NCBI RefSeq assembly: GCF_000011345.1
Contig: NC_004113.1
Span: forward strand, 1,860,001 to 1,924,000
DNA: 64,000 nucleotides
Direction of reading: 5' to 3'
Source of the DNA: Thermosynechococcus vestitus BP-1
Lineage (GTDB): Bacteria > Cyanobacteriota > Cyanobacteriia > Thermosynechococcales > Thermosynechococcaceae
Every line of letters begins with the position of its first letter. Positions within the stretch are counted from its first letter, which is position 1. The position numbers were made by a program, and so were the translations under genes. The notes beneath the pieces are model-generated. The model was not told the DNA's origin and searched no databases. It was given only the letters and a program-made list of their open reading frames with translations. Shown here piece after piece: positions 55,971 to 64,000 of this stretch.

Positions 55971-57770
55971 ATGGGACTGATTGTACAAAAGTATGGCGGC
56001 ACATCCGTCGGTAGTGTCGAGCGCATCCAAGCGGTAGCCCGCAGGGTCAAGGCAACGGTAGCAGCAGGACATCAGGTCGTGGTGGTGGTCTCGGCCATGG
56101 GCAAAACCACGGATAGCTTGGTGCAACTGGCCTATGCCATTAGCGATCGCCCCAGTCAGCGGGAAATGGATATGCTGCTGTCGACGGGGGAACAAGTCTC
56201 GATCGCCCTATTGACGATGGCTCTCCATGCCTTGGGGGAACCCGCTATCTCCCTTACCGGCGCCCAAGTGGGAATTGTGACTGAACCGGCCCACACCCGT
56301 GCCCGCATTCTCCACATTGAGACCCAGCGCCTCGAACGGCACCTCAAAGCAGGACAAGTAGTGGTTGTGGCCGGCTTTCAGGGGATTACTGCTGCCACTG
56401 ATTTTGAGGTCACCACCCTTGGGCGTGGCGGGTCGGATACGTCGGCTGTGGCTTTGGCGGCAGCTCTACGGGCGGATTGCTGTGAAATTTACACCGATGT
56501 CCCCGGCATTTTAACTGCGGATCCCCGACTAGTGCCCAATGCCCAACTCATGAGCGAAATTACCTGCGATGAAATGTTGGAGTTGGCCAGCCTAGGGGCA
56601 AAGGTCTTGCACCCCCGCGCGGTGGAGATTGCCCGCAACTATGGTGTCGATTTGGTGGTGCGCTCCAGTTGGACGGATGATCCGGGTACCCGCGTCATCG
56701 CCCCAGCACGGCCGCCGCGTCCCGTGGAAAACCTTGAACTGGGCAAGCCCGTGGATGGCGTAGCCCTGGACACGGATCAGGCAAAGGTGGCACTCCTGCG
56801 GGTGGCCGATCGCCCCGGTGTTGCGGCACAGCTTTTTGGCGAACTGGCCCGGCAAAACCTTGATGTGGATTTGATTATCCAATCCATCCACGAAGGGCAA
56901 ACGAATGATATTGCCTTCACAGTCCAAAAGAGTGTTCTCAAACAAGCCGAAGCCATTGCCGTGGCCTTTTATCCCCGCTTGAGCCCCCGGGTTGAAGAGA
57001 CGGATGTGCTAGTGGATGCCGATATTGCCAAGGTGAGTATTACCGGCGCTGGCATGATTGGCCGACCGGGGGTGGCCGCTCAGATGTTCTCGGCCTTGGC
57101 GGCAGCGGGTATTAACCTGCAAATGATTTCCACCTCTGAAGTCAATGTCAGTTGTACAGTGGCCGCTGCGGATGCCGGTCGAGCCATTGCCGTTCTCTCC
57201 CAAACCTTTGATGTGGAAGCCGCCACCACTGTCCCTCAAAACCCCCCTGCTGCCCCACCGGTGCGGGGCGTTGCCCTTGATCCCAAGCAGGCGCGGATTG
57301 CCATTCGGGATGTGCCCGATCGCCCTGGTATGGCGGCAGCAATTTTCCAGACCCTTGCCGATGCGGCCATTAGCGTCGATATGATTATCCAATCCCAGCG
57401 ATCGCGCTCCCTGGGAGGTGTGATGACCCGCGACATTGCCTTTACAGTCGCCTCTACCGATGCCGAGGACGCTACGGAACTGCTCCGAAAAGTCCAGGCC
57501 CAATTGGGCTACGGTGACGTCCTCGTCGACACCGCAATCGCCAAAGTGAGCATTGTCGGTGTAGGGATGATCCACCGCCCGGGGATCGCTGCCCAAATGT
57601 TTGCTGCCCTTGCCCGTGAAAACATCAACATTCAAATGATTGCCACCTCAGAAATTCGCGTCAGTTGTGTCGTGGCAGAATCAGAGGGGGTGCGGGCGCT
57701 GCGGGCGGTGCATAGGGCCTTTGGGCTGGATGGGGAGGCACCCGTCGCCATTCCCGATGTCGGTAAATAG
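55971..57770 (+). CDS. lysC: aspartate kinase with four ACT domains
   Basis: A 599-residue aspartokinase, first step of lysine, threonine and methionine synthesis. The kinase core (residues 1-245) starts [13 protein letters not shown] and includes [13 protein letters not shown]. Four ACT domains follow, in two pairs; NDIAFTV and RDIAFTV mark equivalent positions in each pair, and VSITGAGM and VSIVGVGM repeat likewise. Four ACT domains are the cyanobacterial form and imply concerted feedback by lysine and threonine. The next gene starts inside its end (14-base overlap). Confidence 0.95.
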   Translation: MGLIVQKYGGTSVGSVERIQAVARRVKATVAAGHQVVVVVSAMGKTTDSLVQLAYAISDRPSQREMDMLLSTGEQVSIALLTMALHALGEPAISLTGAQVGIVTEPAHTRARILHIETQRLERHLKAGQVVVVAGFQGITAATDFEVTTLGRGGSDTSAVALAAALRADCCEIYTDVPGILTADPRLVPNAQLMSEITCDEMLELASLGAKVLHPRAVEIARNYGVDLVVRSSWTDDPGTRVIAPARPPRPVENLELGKPVDGVALDTDQAKVALLRVADRPGVAAQLFGELARQNLDVDLIIQSIHEGQTNDIAFTVQKSVLKQAEAIAVAFYPRLSPRVEETDVLVDADIAKVSITGAGMIGRPGVAAQMFSALAAAGINLQMISTSEVNVSCTVAAADAGRAIAVLSQTFDVEAATTVPQNPPAAPPVRGVALDPKQARIAIRDVPDRPGMAAAIFQTLADAAISVDMIIQSQRSRSLGGVMTRDIAFTVASTDAEDATELLRKVQAQLGYGDVLVDTAIAKVSIVGVGMIHRPGIAAQMFAALARENINIQMIATSEIRVSCVVAESEGVRALRAVHRAFGLDGEAPVAIPDVGK

Positions 57771-58671
57771 GCCGCCCCACTGGCAAATTGCCCTTGTGCT
57801 GGGCGTGGGCGTGTTGGCGGTGTCGACGGCGGCTCTGCTGGTGCGCTGGGGTATGACTGGTTTGCCTACCCATTCCCTAGGGACAACTGTGGGGTTGAGC
57901 ATTTTCCTTGCCAGTGGTCGCCTGAGTGTGGCCGCCCTCTGTTTGATCCCACAACTGCACCCTTGGCCATGGCCAGACCTGTCTCGGCAAAATCTGCGTT
58001 GGGCGGTGGCTGCGGGGGTTGCTCTTGCAGCGCACTTTAGCCTCTGGTTCACTTCACTGCACTACACATCGGTGGCAGCCTCGACAATGCTGGTGACCAC
58101 AACCCCGATCTGGTCGGCGCTTGTGGGATACCTTTGGCAGCGACAAACCCTTCAACCCCAGGGTTGGCTCGGTATGGCGATCGCCTTTGGCGGCAGTGCC
58201 CTAATTAGCGCGGGAGAACCGACGAGTACGGTGGCAAGGAATCCCCTCTTGGGAAATGGGCTAGCGATCGCTGCGGCCTGGGCAGTCAGTGCCTACTTTA
58301 TTTGTGGTCAAGCTGCCCAAAAGGCGGGTCTGTCGATTCACCACTACGCCCTTGTTGCCTATGCCACTGCTGCTGGGGTGCTCCTACCCCTACCGCCTCT
58401 GCTGGGCCTTGCCTACACCGGTTGGCCCCTCAAGCTCTATGGCGCTATTCTCCTGCTAGCGTTGATTCCCCAGTTGGTGGGGCACACCAGTCTCAATTGG
58501 GGCGTGCGCTGGCTCTCCCCCACGGGGGTAACGCTTCTGGTGTTGGCAGAACCCATTGCTGCCAGTCTCTTGGCTTTGCTGCTCTTTGGTGAAGTGCCGA
58601 CAACGGCAGTGATCACGGGGGGCATTCTAGTGCTGGTGGGTTTAAGCGTGGCACTGTGGCCCAGTCCTTAG
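57757..58671 (+). CDS. DMT-superfamily transporter (EamA family)
   Basis: A 304-residue inner-membrane protein with ten hydrophobic helices arranged as two EamA repeats, the second near residues 160-300 ([39 protein letters not shown]). Members export amino acids or other metabolites. The ATG at 57757 overlaps lysC by 14 bases, which hints at a link to amino-acid export but does not prove it. Its stop overlaps the convergent gene by four bases (TTAG). Confidence 0.88.
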   Translation: MSVNRPPHWQIALVLGVGVLAVSTAALLVRWGMTGLPTHSLGTTVGLSIFLASGRLSVAALCLIPQLHPWPWPDLSRQNLRWAVAAGVALAAHFSLWFTSLHYTSVAASTMLVTTTPIWSALVGYLWQRQTLQPQGWLGMAIAFGGSALISAGEPTSTVARNPLLGNGLAIAAAWAVSAYFICGQAAQKAGLSIHHYALVAYATAAGVLLPLPPLLGLAYTGWPLKLYGAILLLALIPQLVGHTSLNWGVRWLSPTGVTLLVLAEPIAASLLALLLFGEVPTTAVITGGILVLVGLSVALWPSP

Positions 58672-59018
58672 GGGGGTTTTGGCGATCGCCGCCGCCGTTT
58701 AAGGGTATCCAAAGCATCCCCTAAGGCAGTAATTAACCCCTCACGGGTACGGGCATGGTTTTGCCGTTCCTCCTCTAGGGCCTGCCGTAGCTGCTCATTT
58801 TCAAGGAGGGCAGCAATTAGTTGAGCTTGGAGTTCGGGCACAGAAGTCTCCCTGCGGACGCGGGCCTCAATGCGTGCCCGTTCATCCGCCCAGTCTGGGT
58901 TGTCGGGGTCCACAGGCGGCGGCGGTTCAGGAATCAGTGGCGGCAGTTGATTTGCTTGCGCCTGCAGCCTTTGCAGTTGCTCTTGCAGACGTTGAAGCTG
59001 TTCCTGAAAATCTGCCAC
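58668..59018 (-). CDS. hypothetical coiled-coil protein
   Basis: A 116-residue protein. Residues 1-23 have Leu/Gln heptads (FQEQLQRLQEQLQRLQAQ), 26-45 are Pro-rich and residues 60-100 form a second charged helix. The C-terminus is basic. No known family is recognised. The stop overlaps that of the transporter gene (TTAG). The convergent overlap and normal codon use support a real gene, but no function can be given. Confidence 0.65.
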   Translation of the reverse strand: MADFQEQLQRLQEQLQRLQAQANQLPPLIPEPPPPVDPDNPDWADERARIEARVRRETSVPELQAQLIAALLENEQLRQALEEERQNHARTREGLITALGDALDTLKRRRRSPKPP

Positions 59019-59096
59019 AGTGGATAAGGCACAGTTAGGAATTCTAGGGCTATTTTGATACGAGCATCCTCAGAAAACAAGGGTCAAGATACATTG

Positions 59097-59972
59097 GTGA
59101 GTGGTGAGGCGCTCCAAAGATGGTGGCATTGGGCCCAGGGGATCATTCCTGCCCCTGAGCGCGAGAGTGGTCTGCGGGAGTTAAAACAATTTCTCAGGGC
59201 CTTTACAGGGCTGAGTCCCCTGGAAATCACACTGCGCCGATTCCCGCCCCAGATTCATCTGAAACTTCCCCTTACAGAACTCCAAGAGCGGTGGCAACGC
59301 CGCTGGCAAGAGCGAGTCCCCCTACAATATCTGATTGGTGTGGCTCACTGGCACGATCTCGAATTAGTCGTGACCCCCAGTGTGCTGATTCCTCGGCCAG
59401 AAACCGAGGAGTTACTTGCCGTCGTCGCAGCAACGGTACCCCCTTGGCAACAGCAGGGGCATTGGCTGGATTTGGGTACGGGGAGTGGGGCGATCGCCAT
59501 TGGGTTGGCGCGGTTATTTCCGGCAGCGCTGATTCATGCTGTGGATTGTAGCTCTGAGGCCCTAGAGGTGGCGCAAGTTAATATTCAAAAGTACGCTTTG
59601 GGCGATCGCGTGCGGTGCTACGTTGGGAATTGGTTTGACCCCATTGTGCCTCTGCAAGGGCAGGTGCAGGGGATTGTCAGCAATCCTCCCTATATTCCCA
59701 CCAGCGTCGTGGCCACCCTCCAACCGGAGGTGCAGTACCATGAACCCCTCCTTGCCCTCGATGGCGGTACGGATGGCTTGCAGGCCATTCGCCAGATTCT
59801 TGAGACGGCGCCAGAGTATTTGCAACCCCAAGGCTGGCTCTTTATTGAATTGATGGCCACCCAAGGAAAAGCAGTGGCAGCTTTGGCAATGGCTACCCAA
59901 GCCTATGAACGGGTGGAAATCCTTCGAGATCTGAGTGGCCACGATCGCTTCTTGCTCGCTCAAACACCTTAG
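59097..59972 (+). CDS. prmC: release factor glutamine methyltransferase
   Basis: A 291-residue SAM-dependent methyltransferase that methylates the GGQ glutamine of RF1/RF2. VPLQYLIGVAHWHDLEL and RPETEELL lie before the SAM loop DLGTGSGAIAIGLA, and the catalytic SNPPYIP is intact. The N-terminal helical domain precedes them. The start is uncertain: GTG at 59097 was chosen, TTG at 59094 is equivalent, and a TTG at 59055 gives a longer form. Its stop overlaps the convergent gene (TTAG). Confidence 0.93.
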   Translation: MSGEALQRWWHWAQGIIPAPERESGLRELKQFLRAFTGLSPLEITLRRFPPQIHLKLPLTELQERWQRRWQERVPLQYLIGVAHWHDLELVVTPSVLIPRPETEELLAVVAATVPPWQQQGHWLDLGTGSGAIAIGLARLFPAALIHAVDCSSEALEVAQVNIQKYALGDRVRCYVGNWFDPIVPLQGQVQGIVSNPPYIPTSVVATLQPEVQYHEPLLALDGGTDGLQAIRQILETAPEYLQPQGWLFIELMATQGKAVAALAMATQAYERVEILRDLSGHDRFLLAQTP

Positions 59973-60232
59973 CCGCGATCCCAACGCCAGAGGACAACCA
60001 TGAGGGCAACCACTCCGATTTGTAGTGCCAGAGTCCATGGCAAGTCGTCACCTGCGGTGCCCGCCAATCCCTTGAGGCCAAGGATAAAGGCCCCCATGAG
60101 GCCGGAAGCAGCAAAAACAGCATAGAAAACACGCCGCAGTCCCCGATAGGGAGCTGCTGCCTCGGCTCGCAGGCGATCGCGCAGGGTTGATTGAGTCCCT
60201 TCGACCTGTTCCTTGGGTTCGTTAGCAGCCAT
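59969..60232 (-). CDS. DUF3493-family membrane protein
   Basis: An 87-residue protein with a polar head (RDRLRAEAAAPYRGLRRVFY) and two membrane helices (about residues 36-53 and 64-82). It matches the DUF3493 domain of cyanobacteria and plastids as I know it; the plant LPA1/Rep27 protein, needed for photosystem II assembly, carries the same domain. A role in thylakoid assembly is therefore possible, not shown. It is divergent from the M23 peptidase gene. Confidence 0.8.
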   Translation of the reverse strand: MAANEPKEQVEGTQSTLRDRLRAEAAAPYRGLRRVFYAVFAASGLMGAFILGLKGLAGTAGDDLPWTLALQIGVVALMVVLWRWDRG

Positions 60233-60264
60233 TTGATTTTCCCATCGTCTGAAAATATCCTAGG

Positions 60265-60279
60265 TCCCTACAATAGGGA
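60265..60279. promoter_or_regulatory. 15-bp palindrome over a -10-like element
   Basis: TCCCTA (60265-60270) and TAGGGA (60274-60279) are perfect inverted repeats around CAA. They overlap TACAAT (60269-60274), which would be a plus-strand -10 for the M23 peptidase gene. No -35 is obvious. It may be an operator for this divergent gap. Confidence 0.4.
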
Positions 60280-60338
60280 ACGGTGTGCATCAATGACGGT
60301 CTAAGGCCGTAGACCAAAGGAGATGTGAGGAGTTTAAC

Positions 60339-60917
60339 ATGCATTGGCAGCAAATCCGTCTGGCACTATCGATCGCCTTGGGTACTACGGTTACTATTCC
60401 CCAACTCAGCCAACCCTCCCCAAATACAGGTGCAGGGATACTCCGCTGGAGCGATGCTTCATTTCCTGTGGAAAATTTCCAAGGCTACACCTCTCCCTTC
60501 GGCTACCGGCAATCACCCACGGGGGAACCCACCACCGAATTTCACAATGGCCTTGATTTTGCGGCACCCCAAGGGAGCTATATCCGCAATTGGTGGGCTG
60601 GGCAGGTGATTGAAGTTTCCGATCACACCGCCTGTGGCACACTGGTACGGATTCAATCGGGAGCTTGGGAACACGTTTACTGCCACATGATGGGGCGGGT
60701 TGAGCAGACCGCCCAAGGACGAGCCATGGTCGATCGCGCGGGTGGCATTCTAATCCTAGAGGGGCAACGAGTACCAACGGGGGCACGTATTGGTCGAGTG
60801 GGCATGACGGGGCGGACAACCGGACCCCACCTACACTGGACGCTTCGCTACCGAGGACAATTGGTTAATCCTGCCGTGGTTCTCCAGGCCATGTATGGCA
60901 GCCAAGCTCAGCGGTGA
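60339..60917 (+). CDS. M23-family metallopeptidase
   Basis: A 192-residue protein with an N-terminal hydrophobic stretch (about residues 6-22) that could be a signal. An M23 LytM-type domain follows with the zinc ligands HNGLD and HLHW (in TGPHLHW); CHMMGRV contains the remaining His. Such enzymes cut peptidoglycan cross-links or act as activators of amidases. The ATG at 60339 begins MHWQQIRLAL. It stands alone between a divergent gene and the tRNA. Confidence 0.9.
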   Translation: MHWQQIRLALSIALGTTVTIPQLSQPSPNTGAGILRWSDASFPVENFQGYTSPFGYRQSPTGEPTTEFHNGLDFAAPQGSYIRNWWAGQVIEVSDHTACGTLVRIQSGAWEHVYCHMMGRVEQTAQGRAMVDRAGGILILEGQRVPTGARIGRVGMTGRTTGPHLHWTLRYRGQLVNPAVVLQAMYGSQAQR

Positions 60918-61130
60918 CCCTAAGCAGAGAATTGTTCTGGTTGGCGCTAGTGATGCCGATGCGACTCAAAAGCATTTTCTTGCCCATATTTGCCCCTTCC
61001 GAATTATCCTATGGAACCGAAGCGATCCATCACTCAGCCAAAAGAGGGCACCTATAGAGTGATCCAGAGCTGAAAAAGTGACTCTGGAAGCTATCCCTGA
61101 AGAGTTCAAGGCAAAATTGTGTGGCTTTGA

Positions 61131-61204
61131 CGGGACTGACGGGGCTCGAACCCGCAACTTCCGCCGTGACAGGGCGGTGCTCTAACCGATTGAACTACAG
61201 TCCC
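61131..61204 (-). tRNA. tRNA-Asp (GTC)
   Basis: On the minus strand a 74-nt cloverleaf begins GGGACTG (61198-61204) and closes with CAGTCCC and discriminator G. The anticodon stem GCCCT/GGCGG carries anticodon GTC, and the T arm GCGGGTTCGAGCCCCGT is canonical. CCA is not encoded. G73 and GTC are Asp identity elements. Confidence 0.95.
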
Positions 61205-61395
61205 AATTTTTGAGCGATTTTTAGCCTATCAGGAAAATCAGGAGCTTGTCAACTGGTTGAATGTCCCTTGCAGGGCGATCGCCCCCTATCATTTCTTGTT
61301 GCCTTGGGGGAGAACGTTGCCGGTTAACTGATAAACTTGGTAAGCTCCTGAAAATTGATTTGAAAAATGATTGCCTATCTTTTGGGAGTGGGTCT

Positions 61396-62700
61396 GTGAA
61401 GGTTGTTGTCGTTGGTAGTGGTGGTCGGGAGCACGCGATCGCCTGGAAATTACTCGATTCTCCTCGCGTGACACAGGTTTACTGTTTACCAGGAAATGGG
61501 GGTACAGCCTGCTTAGAGCGGTGTGAGAATGTTGCCATTGAAGCCACCGACCTTACAGGCATTGGTGAATTTGCCAAAGAGAATAACGCTGATTTAGTAG
61601 TTGTTGGCCCAGAGGTACCCCTTGCAGCCGGTTTAGGCGATCGCCTACAGGCGCTAAAGATTCCTGTCTTTGGCCCTAGCCAAGCAGGGGCACAAATTGA
61701 AGCCAGTAAAGCCTGGGCAAAGGCGCTCATGGAGGCGGCTGGGATTCCCACGGCCAAGGCAGCGGTGTTTGACAATTATGGGGCGGCCTCCCGTTATGTC
61801 CAAGCCAAAGGGGCCCCCATTGTCATTAAGGCCGATGGTTTAGCGGCGGGTAAAGGAGTGACGGTAGCGGCTACAGAAGCGGCGGCGATCGCCGCCCTCG
61901 AGCGAATCTTTGGGGGCGAATTTGGTGTAGCTGGTCAACAGGTGGTCGTTGAATCCGTGCTGGAGGGGCAAGAGGTCTCCGTCCTCGCTGTTACAGATGG
62001 CAAAACCATTCTGCCGCTGCTGCCTGCCCAAGACCATAAGCGCATTGGCGAAGGGGATACCGGTCCAAATACCGGGGGAATGGGGGTCTATGCCCCTGTA
62101 CCTTGGGTGACACCAGAGCTAATGCAACGAATTCAAAGGACAATACTTGAACCTGCCCTTGGGGCTTTACAGGATCGGGGCATCCACTACTGCGGGGTGC
62201 TCTATGCGGGTCTGATGGTGACACCCGCAGGGGATCCCTACGTGGTGGAGTTTAACTGTCGCTTTGGTGATCCTGAAACCCAAGTGGTGCTGCCCCTTTT
62301 GGAAACCCCCTTGATTGATGTGATCCTAGCCTGTGTTGAGGGGCGCTTAGCCAGTTTGGGCGCCTTGCAATGGCGCAATGAAGTGGCGCTATGCGTTGTC
62401 ATGGCAGCAGGAGGTTATCCGGGCAGTTATCGCAAAGGCGATGTGATTCAAGGGATTCCAGAAGCAATAGCCCAGGGAGTTCTTGTTTTTCATGCGGGTA
62501 CCCGTTGGCAGGAGGGGCAGTGGTACACCAATGGCGGGCGGGTTCTCAACATCACTGCCTTAGCCCCTGATTTTGCCACCGCTCAGGCCAAGGCCTATGG
62601 GGCGGTCAATGCCATTGCATTTGCCGACTGCTACTATCGTCGTGACATTGGCTACCGTATTCTGGAATCATCGGCCCACAGAGGTGAATACCGTCCATGA
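61396..62700 (+). CDS. purD: phosphoribosylamine--glycine ligase
   Basis: A 434-residue ATP-grasp enzyme, the second step of purine synthesis. VVGSGGREHAIAWKL is the N-terminal motif, KADGLAAGKGVTVA the ATP loop, GEGDTGPNTGGMGVYAP and EFNCRFGDPETQVVLP the active site. The GTG at 61396 has GGGAG at 61384-61388; the frame is open upstream to 61261 without homologous residues. Its stop overlaps the next gene's ATG (ATGA). Confidence 0.96.
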   Translation: MKVVVVGSGGREHAIAWKLLDSPRVTQVYCLPGNGGTACLERCENVAIEATDLTGIGEFAKENNADLVVVGPEVPLAAGLGDRLQALKIPVFGPSQAGAQIEASKAWAKALMEAAGIPTAKAAVFDNYGAASRYVQAKGAPIVIKADGLAAGKGVTVAATEAAAIAALERIFGGEFGVAGQQVVVESVLEGQEVSVLAVTDGKTILPLLPAQDHKRIGEGDTGPNTGGMGVYAPVPWVTPELMQRIQRTILEPALGALQDRGIHYCGVLYAGLMVTPAGDPYVVEFNCRFGDPETQVVLPLLETPLIDVILACVEGRLASLGALQWRNEVALCVVMAAGGYPGSYRKGDVIQGIPEAIAQGVLVFHAGTRWQEGQWYTNGGRVLNITALAPDFATAQAKAYGAVNAIAFADCYYRRDIGYRILESSAHRGEYRP

Positions 62701-62990
62701 CCCTTCTTTCCCCCAAAACTAGCCCATTACGCTGTTTAACCGGTGCGTTAATTGCTGGTACCCTTGGGCTTCTCCTTTATCGGCTCACAGGGGCGATCGC
62801 CTACCTCTTTGCTACCCATGCCGTCAGTGCTCATCATCAACTGGTTTATAGCTTGGCAGTCGCCGTGCGCACCCTCGTGGTTGGTTTGTGTACCCTGGCA
62901 ACGGGTGTCTTTAGCATTATTGCGTTGGGGCTCGTGGCTCTGACGCTGCAACTCCTTTGGGAACGCTGGGTACAACGGGAGCAAGCTTAA
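62697..62990 (+). CDS. DUF3082-family small membrane protein
   Basis: A 97-residue protein with two hydrophobic segments (about residues 14-38 and 55-88) and the cyanobacterial DUF3082 pattern (LYRLTGAIA and AVRTLVVGLCTLATGVF). Its function is unknown. It is coupled to purD by an ATGA overlap, and its stop overlaps the convergent ABC ATPase gene (TTAA). Confidence 0.85.
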   Translation: MTLLSPKTSPLRCLTGALIAGTLGLLLYRLTGAIAYLFATHAVSAHHQLVYSLAVAVRTLVVGLCTLATGVFSIIALGLVALTLQLLWERWVQREQA

Positions 62991-63667
62991 CTGTTGCTGA
63001 TTTTGCCATCCTCAATTTTGGTGATGCGATCGGCAATGGCTGTAATCCGCGGATCATGGGTAACAATCAATACCGTGCAGTCATTTTGTTTGGCCAGCTT
63101 GTAGAGAATCTTGATCACTTGTTGGCCATTTTGGGAATCAAGGGAGGCTGTGGGTTCATCGGCAAAAATGATCTTTGGCTCACCCGCCAAGGCACGGGCA
63201 ATGGCAACCCGTTGTTTTTGACCCCCGGAGAGGTTGGCGGGCATAAAGTCGAGGCGATCGCCCAAGCCAACTGCCTTGAGAAGTGCTACTGCCTGTTCCT
63301 TCGCTTTTTTACCTTTAATGCCCTTAAGATTGAGGGCAATTTCAACATTTTCCAGTGCGGTCAAGGCAGGGAAAAGATTAAAACTCTGAAAGATAAAGCC
63401 AATATTTTGCAGGCGAAATTTTGCTAGGGCGGCCTTGGACAGTTGGGTGATCTCTTGGCCTAGGACAACCACTTGACCACTGGTGGGGGCAAGAATACCG
63501 GCCAAAATCGAGAGCAGAGTAGTTTTCCCTGACCCCGAAGGTCCCATCAGCAGATGGAGATGACCGGCTTGGATTTGCAGATCAATTCCCTGCAGAACAG
63601 GGGTCTCCTGATGACCAGAACGATAAACCTTGGTTAGATTGGTGGTGGCGATCGCCAGCCTAGTCAT
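62987..63667 (-). CDS. DevA/LolD-type ABC transporter ATPase
   Basis: A 226-residue ATPase. Walker A is MGPSGSGKTTLL, the signature is NLSGGQKQRVAIARAL, Walker B is IIFADEP, with the switch His in VTHDPR. It belongs to the MacB/LolD/DevA group, which works with FtsX-like permeases in glycolipid or lipoprotein export. The permease is not in the window. The ATG at 63667 was preferred to one seven codons upstream. Confidence 0.92.
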   Translation of the reverse strand: MTRLAIATTNLTKVYRSGHQETPVLQGIDLQIQAGHLHLLMGPSGSGKTTLLSILAGILAPTSGQVVVLGQEITQLSKAALAKFRLQNIGFIFQSFNLFPALTALENVEIALNLKGIKGKKAKEQAVALLKAVGLGDRLDFMPANLSGGQKQRVAIARALAGEPKIIFADEPTASLDSQNGQQVIKILYKLAKQNDCTVLIVTHDPRITAIADRITKIEDGKISNS

Positions 63668-63706
63668 GGCCACAGGGGCAAGTGTCATCGGTCACGATTA
63701 GTTGAA

Positions 63707-64000
63707 TTAGCCATTGGTGGCACTAGCAAAGCGGATTTTCAGGTAGTCCGCCTCCATTTTCGCGCCCACCGGTTGCAGTGCCGCTAATCCTTGGGGGAGC
63801 ACCATATTACGACGATGGTTGCCAATGCGAATATTCAACTCATCCGCCGTCTTGTGCAGTTCAATTTTTTCCTTGGGGACCCCCGGTAGATACAGTTCAA
63901 GGCTGTACTGGCCATCGCTGGGCACCACTCGAATGGTTTGCTCGTGGTAATAAACCTGAGCTGGATCCTCATCACCATAGAGGGTCTCCTTCAGGCGGTG
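63707..64000 (-). CDS. GET3/ArsA-like ATPase, C-terminal part (partial)
   Basis: The frame is open to the edge of the window, so this is the C-terminal 97 residues of a larger protein. It contains an Hsp20-like domain ([18 protein letters not shown], then [17 protein letters not shown]), as found at the C-terminus of cyanobacterial TRC40/GET3/ArsA-type ATPases. The ATPase part lies outside the window, so it is identified from the tail only. The start seen at 63928 is not the true start. Confidence 0.8.
   Translation of the reverse strand, partial: HRLKETLYGDEDPAQVYYHEQTIRVVPSDGQYSLELYLPGVPKEKIELHKTADELNIRIGNHRRNMVLPQGLAALQPVGAKMEADYLKIRFASATNG

Noticed and set aside
57009-57635. 208-codon open frame antisense to lysC with repeated Gly/Asn/His-rich segments
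   Set aside because: The apparent repeats are the complement of the duplicated ACT domains of lysC, not an independent repeat protein.
59562-60038. 158-codon open frame antisense to prmC
   Set aside because: It lies opposite a clear methyltransferase gene and has no recognisable domain or ribosome binding site.
1-64000. CRISPR arrays, riboswitches and prophage genes
   Set aside because: No regularly spaced repeats of CRISPR size, no cas genes, no recognisable riboswitch core and no phage structural or integrase genes were seen on reading.

Overview
The window is chromosomal DNA from a unicellular cyanobacterium, most likely a thermophilic Thermosynechococcus-type strain. The evidence is the very frequent HIP1 octamer (GCGATCGC), photosynthesis-linked genes (ndhD1, CP12), many families largely confined to cyanobacteria (DUF3155, DUF3084, DUF3082, DUF3493, NIL-ferredoxin, LysC with four ACT domains), the cyanobacterial small RNA Yfr1, and a small IS630 relic. 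The genus is inferred from gene content and style; no database was searched.

Layout. 1-9.5 kb: a zinc-ribbon protein, an ArsB/NhaD-type carrier, DUF3155, the sRNA Yfr1, an unusual two-gene cassette (coiled-coil protein plus glycine-zipper membrane protein), a transglutaminase-like protein, a Ca2+/H+ antiporter, DUF3084, exonuclease III and SurE. 9.7-15.6 kb: a thiol peroxidase-like protein, then an outer-membrane block (Omp85/BamA, lpxC, fabZ, lpxA) and trmL. 15.6-20.5 kb: a decayed gamma-glutamylcyclotransferase-like gene, then a HlyD-like adaptor and a PilZ-containing cellulose synthase (probable exopolysaccharide export), meeting a Tyr-rich repeat protein. 20.7-30.3 kb, mostly minus strand: RdgB, retropepsin-like protease, Uma2, NIL-ferredoxin, CapA, CBS protein, chorismate mutase, SppA, SLH lipoprotein, SRPBCC protein and arginine decarboxylase. 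30.4-34.4 kb, plus strand: accC-murG-LMW phosphatase-purM. 34.4-35.2 kb: a gene-poor scar with an IS630 fragment.

35.2-39.1 kb: a seven-gene Mrp-type cation/proton antiporter operon (C-D-E-F-G-A'-B). 39.4-46.4 kb: ndhD1, cp12, fructosamine kinase-like, lepB, FAD oxidoreductase and a convergent acetolactate synthase-like gene. 46.5-51.7 kb: pterin carbinolamine dehydratase, rpsN, cysS, pyrE, purB and a LOG-family protein. 51.7-64 kb: an FHA-PAS-GAF histidine kinase directly downstream of ftsH, lysC, an EamA transporter, prmC, an M23 peptidase, tRNA-Asp, purD, DUF3082, a DevA-type ABC ATPase and the 3' end of a GET3/ArsA-like ATPase running off the window.

The genome is very compact. Eight of the twelve convergent protein-gene pairs overlap by exactly four bases, sharing a YTAR stop tetranucleotide, and many co-directional genes overlap as ATGA or TAATG. 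Only a few hairpin-plus-T-run terminators are visible. Most of the window is core metabolism. The parts most worth a second look are the two-gene glycine-zipper cassette next to Yfr1, the HlyD/cellulose-synthase pair, the convergent-stop pattern, the repeats upstream of the Mrp operon, and the decayed genes.
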